From contig CAWKNQ010000004.1 of NCBI GenBank assembly GCA_963850995.1, positions 496,001 through 560,000 of the forward strand: 64,000 nt of DNA, read 5' to 3'. How positions within the stretch are numbered: position 1 is the stretch's first letter; each line of letters starts with the position of its first letter. The DNA comes from Gaiellasilicea sp963850995. Its GTDB lineage: Bacteria; Actinomycetota; Thermoleophilia; Gaiellales; Gaiellaceae. A program made the translations under genes and the position numbers. Below are positions 1-10,380 of this stretch, in pieces. The notes beneath the pieces were generated by a model. The model was not told the DNA's origin, did no database searches, and saw only the letters and a list, made by a program, of their open reading frames with translations.

Positions 1-557
1 TCTACTTCCACGTCCCGATCGCGCTGACTGCGTACGCCTGCTTCGGCTGGGGCGCCTACAAGGCGCTGCTCCTGCTCTGGAAGCGTGAGAGCCGGTACGA
101 CCTCGAGAGCTACGTGGCGATCCACCAGGGCACGATCTTCGGCGCGCTCACCCTCGCGACCGGGTCGATCTGGGCCAAGGCCTCCTGGGGGAAGTGGTGG
201 GTCTGGGACTCGAACCAGCTCGTCCTCTTCCTCGTCCTCTTCCTCTTCTACTCGGCCTACTTCATGCTTCGTTTCTCGATCGAGGAGGGACCCCGGCGTG
301 CGAACATCTCGGCTGTCTATGCGCTCTTCGGCGTCGCCCTGATCCCGGTCAGCTTTCTCGCGATCCGGCTTGCCGAGGACTTCATCCACCCGACGACGTT
401 CACCCGCGACGGCCCGCAGATGACGGGGACGATGTTCTTCACGTTCTGCGTCGCCTGGCTTGCGATCACGACGCTCGCCTACGCGCTCTATCGCGTCGAG
501 CTCGCCGGCAAGCGCGTGGACGCGAACCTGCGCGAGCTGCGCGAGGCGTTGTCGTGA
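1..557 (+). CDS. ccmC: CcmC-type haem exporter / cytochrome c biogenesis protein (5' truncated by window edge)
   Basis: The frame is open from base 3 to the TGA at 555-557, so the N-terminus lies outside the window. The visible part of about 184 residues has several hydrophobic membrane segments and the tryptophan-rich signature WGKWWVWD (bases 189-212). This matches the WWxWD haem-handling loop of the CcmC/CcsA superfamily. CcmC passes haem to CcmE on the outer face of the cytoplasmic membrane during cytochrome c maturation. It overlaps the next gene by four bases (GTGA), and the cluster continues into haem biosynthesis, which supports the role. CcmC is preferred over CcsA because a CcmD-like peptide follows directly. 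Confidence 0.85.
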   Translation, partial: YFHVPIALTAYACFGWGAYKALLLLWKRESRYDLESYVAIHQGTIFGALTLATGSIWAKASWGKWWVWDSNQLVLFLVLFLFYSAYFMLRFSIEEGPRRANISAVYALFGVALIPVSFLAIRLAEDFIHPTTFTRDGPQMTGTMFFTFCVAWLAITTLAYALYRVELAGKRVDANLRELREALS

Positions 558-706
558 GCTCAGGCGAGAAGTACGTCGCGGCGGCCTACGGCGTCGTTTT
601 CGTCACCGTGCTCGTCTATGTCGTGATCATCGCGGCGAAGCTCTCACGGCTCGAGCGCGAAACGGCCGAGCTGGCCGAGCTGGCGAGACGTCGCACGGGT
701 GAGTAG
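554..706 (+). CDS. CcmD-like single-span membrane peptide
   Basis: A 50-residue protein starting at GTG 554, translationally coupled to ccmC through a GTGA overlap. It has one hydrophobic segment (about residues 9-28) followed by a charged, Glu/Arg-rich helix. That is the architecture of CcmD, a small subunit that stabilises the CcmABC haem release complex. Sequence conservation in CcmD is weak, so the call rests on size, topology and position directly after ccmC. Confidence 0.6.
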   Translation: MSSGEKYVAAAYGVVFVTVLVYVVIIAAKLSRLERETAELAELARRRTGE

Positions 707-711
707 CGGTC

Positions 712-1479
712 GTGGCTGAGCTGCTCGTCGTCCCCGCGCTGCTCGCCTACGGGGAGGCTGCGTTCGCCTACGTGGGCGAGCTGCGCGGTCCGGGTCTCGC
801 CGGACGGCTCGCCACCTGGGGTGTCAGGTTGGGCTGGCTCGCGCAGACGGCGCTCCTCGTCGGCCAGGCCGCCTCCGCGGAGGGGTTTCCGTGGGGCACG
901 TGGGCGGGCGCGCTCAACCTCTTCGTGTGGCTCGTCGTCGGCGCTTACCTGATCTGGGGCTGCACGCCTCGCTACCGGCTCCTCGGCCTGACCGTGATGC
1001 CCGTCGCGGTCATCCTGCTCGTGCTCGCATGGGCCGGCGGCGGCACGGCAGTCGAGGAAGGCGAGCGCTCCGGTCTCGCGCTCGCAGTCCACGCCGGGCT
1101 GATGCTCGCCGGCTTCGCGGGGCTTTTTCTCGCCGCCGCCATGGCCGTTCTCTACCTCTGGCAGGAGCGCCGGCTGAAGCGGCACGAGCGGAGCGTCCTC
1201 CGCGTGCGCATGCCGGCGCTCGACGCGCTCGACCGGCTGGCGGCCCGAACCGTGCTCGGCTCGCTCGTCGTGCTCACGCTCGGGATCGGCGTCGGCGCGG
1301 CGAGCTTCGAGCGCGGCGACTTCGACGCCGCAATGGCCGTGACCCTTGCAATCTGGGCGACCTACGCGTCACTGCTCGTGCTCCGCTACGAGGGCTGGCG
1401 CGGACGGCGGGCCGCGCTGCTCAATCTGGCCGGCTTCGCGCTTGTCGCAATCGTCCTTCCGATCACTCACTTCGCATGA
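712..1479 (+). CDS. CcsA/HemX-family multi-span membrane protein
   Basis: A 255-residue polytopic protein with about eight hydrophobic helices starting at GTG 712. It belongs to the cytochrome c assembly (CcsA/ResC/HemX) superfamily judging by topology and by context: a HemX-type protein immediately upstream of hemA is the arrangement known from Bacillus, where HemX modulates glutamyl-tRNA reductase level. It overlaps hemA by four bases (ATGA). It could act in haem delivery for cytochrome c or in tuning HemA; the sequence does not decide. No WWxWD motif is evident in it. Confidence 0.65.
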   Translation: MAELLVVPALLAYGEAAFAYVGELRGPGLAGRLATWGVRLGWLAQTALLVGQAASAEGFPWGTWAGALNLFVWLVVGAYLIWGCTPRYRLLGLTVMPVAVILLVLAWAGGGTAVEEGERSGLALAVHAGLMLAGFAGLFLAAAMAVLYLWQERRLKRHERSVLRVRMPALDALDRLAARTVLGSLVVLTLGIGVGAASFERGDFDAAMAVTLAIWATYASLLVLRYEGWRGRRAALLNLAGFALVAIVLPITHFA

Positions 1480-2714
1480 AGCTCACGCTTGCCGGCGTCT
1501 CTCACCACCGCGCTCCGATCGAGTTGCGTGAGCGCGTCGCGCTCGACCTGGAGGCCTGCCGTGAGCTGGCCGCACGGCTGGACGGCGAGGCGGTCGTGCT
1601 CTCGACCTGCAACCGGACGGAGCTCTACCTCGCGGCGCCCGAGCACGTCGAGGAGCAGGCGGTCGAGACGATCACAGGCCTCGCAGGGGAGTCGGCGGGC
1701 GAGCTCGCACCGGCGCTGTACCGGCTCCGGGACGAAGCCGCGGCGCTGCACCTCTTCCGCGTCGCCGGCGGGCTCGACTCGCTCGTGCCCGGCGAAGGAG
1801 AGATCCTGGGGCAAGTACGGACGGCGTTCGAGGCAGGCTCCGCCGGACCGTTCCTCGACCGCCTCTTCCGCCAGGCGCTCCACACCGGCCGGCGAGTGCG
1901 CCGCGAGACGGCGATCGCCGAGAGCCCGGCGTCTGTGCCCTCGGCCGCGGCGGCGCTCGCCCAGCAGGTGTTCGGGGAGCTCGACGGTCGCCGCGTTCTG
2001 CTGCTCGGCGCCGGGAAGATGAGCGAATCTGCTGCTCGCAACCTCGTCTCGCGCGGCGCGGTGGTCGCAGTCGTCGCGAACCGGACGCTCGCACACGGCG
2101 AGGACCTCGCTCGTCGGCTCGGCGCGCGGGCGCTGTCGCTCGACGGGGTCGCGGCGGAGCTGGATCAGGCCGATGTCGTGGTCTCCGCGACGAGCGCGTC
2201 GGGCCTCGTTCTCTCTCGAGACGCGGTCGCCACGTCGCTGCGCTCCCGGAAGGGCCGTCCGCTCTTGCTCGTCGACCTCGCCGTCCCGCGCGATCTCGAC
2301 CCGGCGATCAACGAGCTCGACGGCTGCTTCCTCTACGACGTCGACGACCTCGAGTCGGTCGTCGCGGAGACGCTCTCGGGCCGCCGTGGAGAGGCGGCGC
2401 GGGCGGAGCAGCTCGTCGCGGAGGAGGCCGGCCGATTCCGCGACTGGCAGGCCTCGCTCGACGTCGTCCCGACGATCGCCTCGCTGCGCGCGCTCGCGGA
2501 GGAGATTCGCGACCGCGAGCTCGCGAAGGCCGGCGGCCGCCTCTCCGAGCGCGAGCGCCGGCATGTGGAGTCGGTGACCTCGCAGATCGTGGCAAAGCTC
2601 CTGCATCTGCCCACGATTCGCATGAAGGAGGGAGCGGCGGCAGCCGACGGCGTGCTCTATGCTGACGTCGTGAGGTACCTGTTCGGCCTGGAAGACGAGG
2701 AGCGGCGACGATGA
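1476..2714 (+). CDS. hemA: Glutamyl-tRNA reductase
   Basis: A 412-residue enzyme that reduces glutamyl-tRNA(Glu) to glutamate-1-semialdehyde with NADPH, the first committed step of C5-pathway tetrapyrrole synthesis. The catalytic cysteine lies in STCNRTE (Cys45). The substrate-pocket region GLDSLVPGEGEILGQVR follows near residue 98, and the NADPH Rossmann motif GAGKMSESAARNL is near residue 175. The C-terminal helical dimerisation domain is complete. Length is normal. The ATG at 1476 overlaps the upstream stop, implying coupled translation. A 129-bp spacer separates it from hemC. Confidence 0.96.
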   Translation: MKLTLAGVSHHRAPIELRERVALDLEACRELAARLDGEAVVLSTCNRTELYLAAPEHVEEQAVETITGLAGESAGELAPALYRLRDEAAALHLFRVAGGLDSLVPGEGEILGQVRTAFEAGSAGPFLDRLFRQALHTGRRVRRETAIAESPASVPSAAAALAQQVFGELDGRRVLLLGAGKMSESAARNLVSRGAVVAVVANRTLAHGEDLARRLGARALSLDGVAAELDQADVVVSATSASGLVLSRDAVATSLRSRKGRPLLLVDLAVPRDLDPAINELDGCFLYDVDDLESVVAETLSGRRGEAARAEQLVAEEAGRFRDWQASLDVVPTIASLRALAEEIRDRELAKAGGRLSERERRHVESVTSQIVAKLLHLPTIRMKEGAAAADGVLYADVVRYLFGLEDEERRR

Positions 2715-2843
2715 CGACGCGGTTCGCGTCGTCGAGGCCGCTGCCGCTGCAGGTGCCCACGGCGTTCGTGCGCATCCGGCCGAGCACCCATCCGAGCGGA
2801 GCACGGGGCTGCGGCGAGTCGAGGCCCGTCTCGCGGCGAAGCT

Positions 2844-3668
2844 GTGCTCATCCGCGTCGGCTCCCGCGGCAGTAGGCTCGCGCTCACCCAGGCGGAGCAA
2901 GCCGCGGCGCGGCTGCGGAAGCCCGGGATCGAGATCGCGCTCGTGCCGATCACCACGGCGGGCGACCGTGACCGCACGCGGCCGTTCGGCGAGATCGGTG
3001 CGCGCGGCGTCTTCGTCAAGGAGCTCGAGGAGGCGCTCCTCGAGAGCCGGATCGACGTCGCCGTCCACTCGGCCAAGGACATGACCTCGACGGACACGGA
3101 CGGCCTCGTCGTCGGCGCGTACCCTCCGCGCGAGGACGCGCGCGACGCACTCTGCGGCGCGGACGCGCTTCGGCCGGGCATGCGGGTCGGAACGGCGTCG
3201 ATCCGCCGCCGCGCCCAGCTGCTGGCGCTCGAGCCTGAGCTCTCGATCGAGCCGCTGCGGGGCAACATCGACACGCGGCTGCGCAAGCGGGGCGAGCGAG
3301 GGCTCGACGCGGTCGTGCTGGCGGCCTGCGGTCTCGACCGGCTCGGTCTCGGCGCGGAGGTCGGCCGCCGCTTCGAGCCGGCCGAGGTGCTCCCCGAAGC
3401 GGGCCAGGGATCGCTTGCGCTGCAGGTGCGCGCCGGCGAGGAGCCGCTCGTTGCCGCCGCCGACGACGCCGAGACACGTCGCCGGGTCGAGTCCGAGCGG
3501 CGCTGTGTCGCGCTGATCGGAGGCGGCTGCCTCGCGCCGGTCGCGGCGTACCACGACGGCTCGTCTCTGACGGCGCTCGTCGCCGACGAGGATGGAGCCT
3601 GGATCGAGCGCCGAAGCGGGGACGACCCCGAAACCGTCGCGCGCGAGCTGCTCGCCTTCGTCACGTGA
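2844..3668 (+). CDS. hemC: Porphobilinogen deaminase (hydroxymethylbilane synthase)
   Basis: A 274-residue enzyme that polymerises four porphobilinogens into hydroxymethylbilane. The N-terminal signature IRVGSRGSRLALTQAEQ, the VHSAKDM loop and the GGGCLAP motif (cysteine that carries the dipyrromethane cofactor) are all present. It is somewhat short for the family (about 300 residues), with a reduced C-terminal domain. GTG 2844 is chosen because the conserved N-terminus starts one residue later. The 129 bases upstream, between hemA and hemC, hold no convincing gene. It overlaps hemD by four bases. Confidence 0.94.
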   Translation: MLIRVGSRGSRLALTQAEQAAARLRKPGIEIALVPITTAGDRDRTRPFGEIGARGVFVKELEEALLESRIDVAVHSAKDMTSTDTDGLVVGAYPPREDARDALCGADALRPGMRVGTASIRRRAQLLALEPELSIEPLRGNIDTRLRKRGERGLDAVVLAACGLDRLGLGAEVGRRFEPAEVLPEAGQGSLALQVRAGEEPLVAAADDAETRRRVESERRCVALIGGGCLAPVAAYHDGSSLTALVADEDGAWIERRSGDDPETVARELLAFVT

Positions 3669-4303
3669 AGATCGTCGTCACGCGGCCGCAGGGGAGCGAA
3701 GGGTCGCTCGTGCGCGGAATCCGGGCGCTCGGGCACGACGTCGTCCACTGCCCGCTGATCGAGGTCGAGCCGATCGGTGACGAGCCGGTCGACATCTCGG
3801 GCTACGACTGGGTGATCGTCACGAGCGTGAGCGGTGCCCGGGAGCTGCGGCGGCGGATGGTGGGCTCGCCCCGGCGGGTAGCTGCGATCGGCGCGGCCAC
3901 CGCCGAGGCGTTCGGAGGCGCCGACCTCGTCCCGGCCGTCTCGACACAGGAGGGCTTGCTCGCGGAGCTGCCGCGCCCCGCCGGCCGTGTGCTCTTCGCG
4001 GGGGCCGAGGGGGCGCGGCGGCTGCTCGTCGACGAGCTTGGCGCGACGTTCGTGCCTCTCTACCGGACCAGGGAGCTCATGCCCGCCGAGCCTCCTGCCG
4101 GCGACCTCGTCGTGCTCGCGTCCGCCTCCGCAGCGCGGGCCTTCGGCCGACTCGCCGTCCCTCTCCCGGCCGTCAGCATCGGTCCTCAGACCACCGCGGC
4201 GGCGCGCGAGCACGGGGTCGAGGTCGTCGCCGAGGCAGCGACGCACGACGTCGAAGGGCTCGTGGCGGCGATAACCTCTCGCGGGTGTTCGTCACCTTCC
4301 TGA
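3665..4303 (+). CDS. hemD: Uroporphyrinogen-III synthase
   Basis: A 212-residue protein starting at GTG 3665 (GTGA overlap with hemC). It begins KIVVTRPQGSEGSLVRGIRA, the typical start of HemD, and has the two-lobe pattern with a VIVTSVSGARELRRRM segment and a C-terminal SIGPQTTAAAREHGVEV segment. HemD closes hydroxymethylbilane with D-ring inversion to give uroporphyrinogen III. Slightly shorter than many homologues. The C-terminus overlaps the next gene by 19 bases. hemB is not adjacent here. Confidence 0.9.
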   Translation: MKIVVTRPQGSEGSLVRGIRALGHDVVHCPLIEVEPIGDEPVDISGYDWVIVTSVSGARELRRRMVGSPRRVAAIGAATAEAFGGADLVPAVSTQEGLLAELPRPAGRVLFAGAEGARRLLVDELGATFVPLYRTRELMPAEPPAGDLVVLASASAARAFGRLAVPLPAVSIGPQTTAAAREHGVEVVAEAATHDVEGLVAAITSRGCSSPS

Positions 4304-5089
4304 GCGACTTCGGGCTCAAGGACGACTTCGTCGGCATCTGCCACGGCGTGATCAAGCAGATCGCGCCGGAGACGGAGATCATCGACGTGACGCACGGGAT
4401 TCCACGGCAGCAGGTCCTGCAGGGAGCGCTCGTGCTCGCGAAAACGCTTCCGTACCTCCCAGTTGGAGTCCACCTCGCGGTCGTCGACCCTGGGGTGGGC
4501 GGGAGCCGCAGGCCGCTTGCGTTGCGTGACCGGGACGGGCGGTTCTTCGTCGGCCCAGACAACGGGCTCCTCGTTCCGGCGGCCGATCGTGCCGGGATCG
4601 ACGCAGCGTACGAGCTGGCAAATCCCGACTACGCGCTCGACTCGATCTCGCGGACGTTCCACGGCCGCGACCTGTTCGCACCCGCGGCCGCTCATCTCTC
4701 ACGCGGGGTTGCGATCGAGGAGCTCGGGCCTCCCCTCGCCGTCGACGCGCTCGTCCGGCTCGACCTCCCGCAGCCGGAGGTGCGCTCGGACCGGATCGCC
4801 GCGACCGTGCTCTACGTCGATACCTACGGCAACGTCGCCCTCAACGTGACCCGCGACGACGTCGCTCGAGGCGGGGATCGTTCCGGGTACGCAGGTCGAG
4901 CTCGAGCTCGCTGGGGAGCGCTTCTACGCCCTTGCGACGCGGACGTTCGCCGACGCCCGGCCTGGCGACATCATGCTCTACGAAGACAGCTACCGGAACA
5001 TGTCGGTCGCGATCCGCAACGGCTCCGCCGCCGAGATGCTGCACGCCCGCGCCGGCCAGTCGATCCGGATCAACGTCGGCCGAATCTGA
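4285..5089 (+). CDS. SAM hydrolase / SAM hydroxide adenosyltransferase (DUF62 family), one-base frameshift
   Basis: The first about 193 residues have the family hallmarks: FLSDFGLKDDFVG near the N-terminus, VVDPGVGGSRR near residue 67, a GPDNGLL loop and the TFHGRDLFAPAAAHL segment. Members hydrolyse S-adenosylmethionine to adenosine and methionine; halogenases are rare relatives. After the DD at about base 4860 the frame changes by one base. The correct C-terminal domain (VPGTQVELEL ... YEDSYRNMS) continues in the next frame to TGA 5087-5089. One extra base near 4862 restores a normal product of about 267 residues. Its placement after hemD suggests cotranscription. Confidence 0.85.
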
Positions 5090-5129
5090 CTTGCGGCCGT
5101 GCCGCCGGGTTTGTAAATCTCAGCTTCAC

Positions 5130-5175
5130 AAGGACGTTCGCGGAGCGGTATCACCGTCCCGGACGTCCTTTCTTT
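5130..5175. terminator. Bidirectional terminator-like hairpin between convergent genes
   Basis: AAGGACGT (5130-5137) pairs perfectly with ACGTCCTT (5163-5170), with a smaller CGGT/ACCG stem inside and a T-rich run (TTTCTTT) directly after on the + strand. It sits between the end of the SAM hydrolase (+) and the end of the amidase (-), where a shared terminator is expected. Confidence 0.55.
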
Positions 5176-5179
5176 GTGG

Positions 5180-6569
5180 CTACGAGTGCGGCGGCCGCCG
5201 TTGCGCCCACGGGCGGGCTGCTTCGAGCTGCGCGCTGACGCGAAGGAGGAGGGCGTCGCCAAGAGGCGGCCCGACGAGCTGGACGCCGATCGGAAGACCT
5301 GTGTCCGTCCAGTGCAGCGGCACCGAGACCGCAGGCTGGCCCGTGACGTTGAAGGCGGCGGTGAACGGCGTGAAGCGGACGGCGCGCTCGAACTGCTCCC
5401 ACGGATCGTCCGGCTCCGTCTCCCAGCCCACCGGCATCGGGGGCAGAGCGAGCGTCGGGGTCAGCAGCAGGTCGTGGTCGGCCCAGAACGGCACGAGCTT
5501 CCTCGCGCGCAGCTGGAGCCTCGTCAGCGCGCCCACGTAGGCGCTGCTCGGCGTCTCGAGCGCGGCGGCGAGGAACGCCTGGTTGAGCGGGCTCAGCACG
5601 GACGGGTCGGCGATCGGGTAGAGCGTCGGCACGGGCTGCCAGATCGCCTTGAAGTCCTCCATCAGTCCCTCGGCGCCCCAGTCCGGAGCTGTCTCCTCGA
5701 CGTCGTGGCCGAGCGAGGCGAGCAATTCGGCCGCATCGTGGGTCGCGGCGATGCAGGCCTCGTCCACCGGAGTGTCTACGGGCGGTGTCGTCGTCACTGC
5801 GACGCGCAGCCGGCCGGGATCCATTCCGACTTCCGCCGCGAACGGACGCTCGGGCGGCGGGGCGGGGAACGGATCGCCCCATTCGTAGCCGCACACGACG
5901 TCGAGGTAGGCCGCGGCGTCGCCGGTCGTCCGGGCCAGAGGCCCGGCCGTGCCGAGACCGATCCCGGGCACGAGCGGCGCGCTCGAGACCCGGCCGCGTG
6001 ACGCCTTGAAGCCGAGGACGCCGCAGCAGGACGCAGGGATGCGAATCGAGCCGCCGCCGTCCGAGCCGCCCGCGATCGCGCAGAGACCAGCCGCGAGCGC
6101 TGCGCCGGCGCCTCCGCTCGAGCCGCCCGCGTTACGAGACAGGTCCCAGGGCGTCCGGCAGGGGCCGTTCAGCGCCGAGTCGGTGAACGCGGTCGTGCCG
6201 AACTCCGGCGTGTTCGTCTTGCCGAGGACGACGAAGCCGGCCGCCTTCAGTCGAGCGATGTGCGCCGTGTCGAAATCGGGCACGTTGTTCGCGAACGCTT
6301 CGCAGGAGAACGTGGTTCGGATCCCGGCCGACGATGTCGAGGTCCTTCAGCGAGATCGGCACGCCGTGGAACGGCGCCTCCGCCGGCTGCTCGGACTTCG
6401 CCCGCGCGTCCGCCAGCGCCTCGTCTGCGCAGACGGTGACGTAGGCACCGAGCTCCGGGTCCAGCCGCTCGATCCGCGCCAGGTAGGTCTCGGCGAGCTC
6501 GACCGGGGAGACCTCACGCTCCCGGACGAGGCGAGCCTGCTCGGTCGCCGGGAGGAACGCGAGCTCCAC
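5180..6569 (-). CDS. Amidase-signature family amidase, one-base frameshift
   Basis: Starts at 6569. The N-terminal part runs to GVPISLKDLDIV, where the lysine is the first member of the Ser-cisSer-Lys triad. The frame then breaks near 6325, and the product resumes one frame over at VPDFDTAHIARLKAAGFVV. The remainder has NAGGSSGGAGAALAAGL and GGSDGGGSIRIPASCCG, which carry the two catalytic serines. One extra base (CGTCGGCCGGG on the coding strand) explains the break; the repaired product is about 463 residues, normal for the family. Substrate cannot be inferred. Related enzymes hydrolyse amides, including amidated drugs, glutamyl-tRNA and small nitrogenous compounds. Confidence 0.85.
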
Positions 6570-6593
6570 CCGGCGACCGTATCAGGCGCTAGA

Positions 6594-8061
6594 TCAGATC
6601 CAGTCGAACGTGTCCTGGAGGAAGGGGACGAGGAAGTAGAGGAGGAAGGCGGCCGAGGCGAGCCACATGAACGGGTGCACGTCCTTCGCACGCCCCTGGG
6701 CGGTCCGGGCGGTCACGAAGGCGAGGAACCCGAGCCCGATGCCGTCCGTGATCGAGAACGTGAAGGGCATGATCATGATCGTCAGCGCCGCCGCGATGCC
6801 GATCCCGACGTCGGTGAAGTCGATCCCCGCCAGCTTGCGCCCGCTCTGCCGCGCCCTCGGCGTCCTCCTCCGCCTCGGTCAGCGCGGTCATCATCAGGAA
6901 GCCGACGATGATCAGTGCGGGCGCCGTTGCCTGCGGAGGCACCATTCCGATGATCGGGGCGAAGAACATGAACGGGAAGAAGAGCGCGCCGCAGACGACG
7001 GCGACCCAGCCCGTCCGTCCGCCGACACCGACACCCGACGCCGACTCGATGTAGGTCGTCGCCGACGAGGACGAGGCGGCCCCGCCCGCGACCGCGGCGA
7101 GCGAGTCGACGAGCAGCGGCTTGCGGATCTCCGGCAGCCGGCCCTCCTCGTCCAGGTAGCCGGCCGGCTTGCCGACTCCGACGAGCGTGCCCATCGTGTC
7201 GAAGAAGTCGGCGAGGAAGAGCGAGAAGGCCCAGACGATCGCGGAGATGAACGCGAGCTCGGTGAATGCGTCGAAGTTGAATTCCCCGAGCAGCGCCAGA
7301 TCGGGCGTCTCGTAGACGTCGCTGGGCCACGAGGCGCCGGAGGTAAAGCCGGCGTCGCCGTCGGAGGCCTCGTTGATGATCGTGGCCAGGATCGTCGTCG
7401 CGATGATCCCGATCAAGAGGTCGCCGCGGACGCCTCGCGCGCGCAGCGCGATCGTCAGCATCAGCCCGACGAAGGTGACGAACGCGGGCCACGTGGTCAG
7501 CCGCGCGAGGTCGACGACTGGGGTGCCCTGCACGACGATCCCCGAGTTGACGAGCCCGATGAAGGCAATGAAGAGGCCGATGCCGATCGCGATCGCCTTC
7601 TTCAGGTCGAGCGGGATCGCGTCCATGATCCGCTCGCGCATGCCCGAGAGGACGAGGATCGTGACCGCGATGCCCTCCACGACGATGAGCCCCATCGCGG
7701 CCGGGAACGAGAGACCTTCGCCGGCGACGAGGCCGAAGGCGACGACGGCGTTCAGGCCCAGGCCCGGGGCGATCGCGAAGGCCCGGTTCGTGTAGAGCCC
7801 CATCAGGATCGTCATCACGCCCGCGACGAGGCAGGTGACGGCCAGCACCTGGTTGAAGGGCAGGCCGATCTCGCTCAACCCTTCGATCCCCGCGAAGCTG
7901 AGGATCTGGGGGTTCACGAAGATGATGTACGACATGACGATGAAGGTCGTCACGCCGGCCATCGTGTCCCGGGCGAGCGTCGTCCCGTTCGCCGAGAAGC
8001 GGAAGCGACGGTCGAGGAAGCTCTCCCCGGCCTGCGGCCCACGCCGCGCGGTCTCGTCCAT
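6594..8061 (-). CDS. AzgA-type NCS2 purine (adenine/guanine/hypoxanthine) permease, one-base frameshift
   Basis: Starts at ATG 8061. The N-terminus (about residues 30-60) with TTFIVMSYIIFVNPQIL is typical of the AzgA branch of nucleobase:cation symporters, followed by about 12 membrane segments and the ESASGVGVGGRTG motif. Near 6845 the frame breaks. The true C-terminus (IMIMPFTFSITDGIGLGF ... DTFDWI) lies in the adjacent frame and ends at 6594. One extra base restores a product of about 489 residues. It probably imports purine bases for salvage. A 69-bp gap separates it from fprA upstream. Confidence 0.85.
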
Positions 8062-8130
8062 GGCGGCCGTCTCCTTGCGCTGAGTTGACCCTGCGAAGGA
8101 GAGGATGAGCGGCGAGCCGGACGGAACCTG

Positions 8131-9456
<1,326 letters not shown>

Positions 9457-9473
9457 CGGGCGATGCTAACCAG

Positions 9474-9884
9474 CTAGTGCGAGCAGCCGGACCCGCAGCC
9501 GCCCGCGTGGGCGTCCTCGGCGGCGCCTTCCTCGACGGTGAAGGAGTGGCCGCAGCCGCACGACGCGGCGGCGTTCGGGTTGTCGATCTTGAACCCGGAC
9601 TCCTCGAGCCCCGAGAGAAAGTCGATCGTCGCGCCCTTCAGGTACGGGGCGCTGTAGGGATCGATCACGATCGTGACGCCGTGCTGCTCGAGCGTCTCGT
9701 CGTCCTCGACCGGGCCCGCGTCGAAGCCGAGCCCGTACTGGAACCCCGAGCAGCCGCCGCCCTGGATGGCGACGCGCAGGACCGAGGTGTCGCCTTCGGG
9801 GTCCTCGGCCATCAGCTCGCGGATCTTCTCCGCGGCGACCGGGGTCAGCGAGACGAGGGTGTCGGGGCGCTCGACGATCTCCAT
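9474..9884 (-). CDS. A-type Fe-S cluster carrier (HesB/IscA/ErpA family)
   Basis: A 136-residue protein. The core starts LTPVAAEKIRELM, and the three conserved cysteines are visible in GGGCSGFQY and in SCGCGHSF. The ATG at 9884 (MEIVERP) is chosen over an upstream in-frame start because conservation begins there. The C-terminus has an extra Gly/Cys/His tail (GGCGSGCSH) beyond the normal family end, which may bind metal. It delivers Fe-S clusters to apo-enzymes. It is divergent from the nuo operon, which encodes many Fe-S subunits, and shares with it a 133-bp control region. Confidence 0.9.
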   Translation of the reverse strand: MEIVERPDTLVSLTPVAAEKIRELMAEDPEGDTSVLRVAIQGGGCSGFQYGLGFDAGPVEDDETLEQHGVTIVIDPYSAPYLKGATIDFLSGLEESGFKIDNPNAAASCGCGHSFTVEEGAAEDAHAGGCGSGCSH

Positions 9885-10017
9885 GCGGCGGATGGTAGCA
9901 GTGTCTCCGGCGGCCTCCGAACGGCCGACTTTGTAACACCCTCGTAACGCTTGGCTCCAACGCTTGCACCTCTCTTCGTGCGTCCTCCGCAAGCTTGGTA
10001 GCGTTCGCCCGACTCGG
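9885..10017 (+). promoter_or_regulatory. Divergent control region upstream of nuoA
   Basis: The 133-bp gap between the Fe-S carrier (-) and nuoA (+) must contain both promoters. Two direct copies of AACGCTTG (9946-9953 and 9959-9966) are spaced 13 bp apart. A partial inverted match follows: GCAAGC at 9989-9994 and GCGTT at 10001-10005. These could be an operator, but no regulator is known, and no convincing -35/-10 pair is obvious. Confidence 0.35.
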
Positions 10018-10380
10018 ATGCTGGGCGACTACTTTCCCTTCCTGGTCTACGCCTTACTTGCCGCCGCGATCCCGGCCACGATGATCGCGTTTTCGTTCCT
10101 CTTCGCCCAGCGCCCGAAGGGGCGGGTGAAGGCCCGGTTCCTGCCCTTCGAGTCGGGCGTGTCGGAAGGGCCGCCGCCGCAGCAGCGCTTCACGGTCAGC
10201 TTCTACCTGACCGCGATGCTCTTCATCCTCTTCGACATCGAGATCGTCTTCCTCTACCCGCTCGCCGTCGTGCTCGAGCAGCTGGGCTGGTTCGGCGTGA
10301 TCGAGTTGCTGGTCTTCGTCGCCATCCTCGCCGTCGCCTACATCTACATCTGGCGCAAGGGCGCGCTCGAATGGCACTAG
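10018..10380 (+). CDS. nuoA: NADH-quinone oxidoreductase subunit A
   Basis: A 120-residue membrane subunit with three helices. The conserved segments KARFLPFESGVSEG and FILFDIEIVFLYPLAV (acidic residues in helix 2) are clear. ATG 10018 (MLGDYFPFLVY) is preferred to an upstream GTG because NuoA proteins begin close to the first helix. First gene of the complete nuoA-N operon; it overlaps nuoB by ten bases. Confidence 0.95.
   Translation: MLGDYFPFLVYALLAAAIPATMIAFSFLFAQRPKGRVKARFLPFESGVSEGPPPQQRFTVSFYLTAMLFILFDIEIVFLYPLAVVLEQLGWFGVIELLVFVAILAVAYIYIWRKGALEWH

Noticed and set aside
2711..2874. A short reading frame starting at the ATG that overlaps the hemA stop
   Set aside because: It encodes about 54 residues rich in Arg, Pro and Ser with no recognisable pattern, and it runs into hemC in another frame. 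It looks like non-coding spacer.
1467..3554. A long minus-strand reading frame opposite hemA and hemC
   Set aside because: Same reason: the plus-strand genes are clearly conserved enzymes, and the minus-strand product has no recognisable domain.
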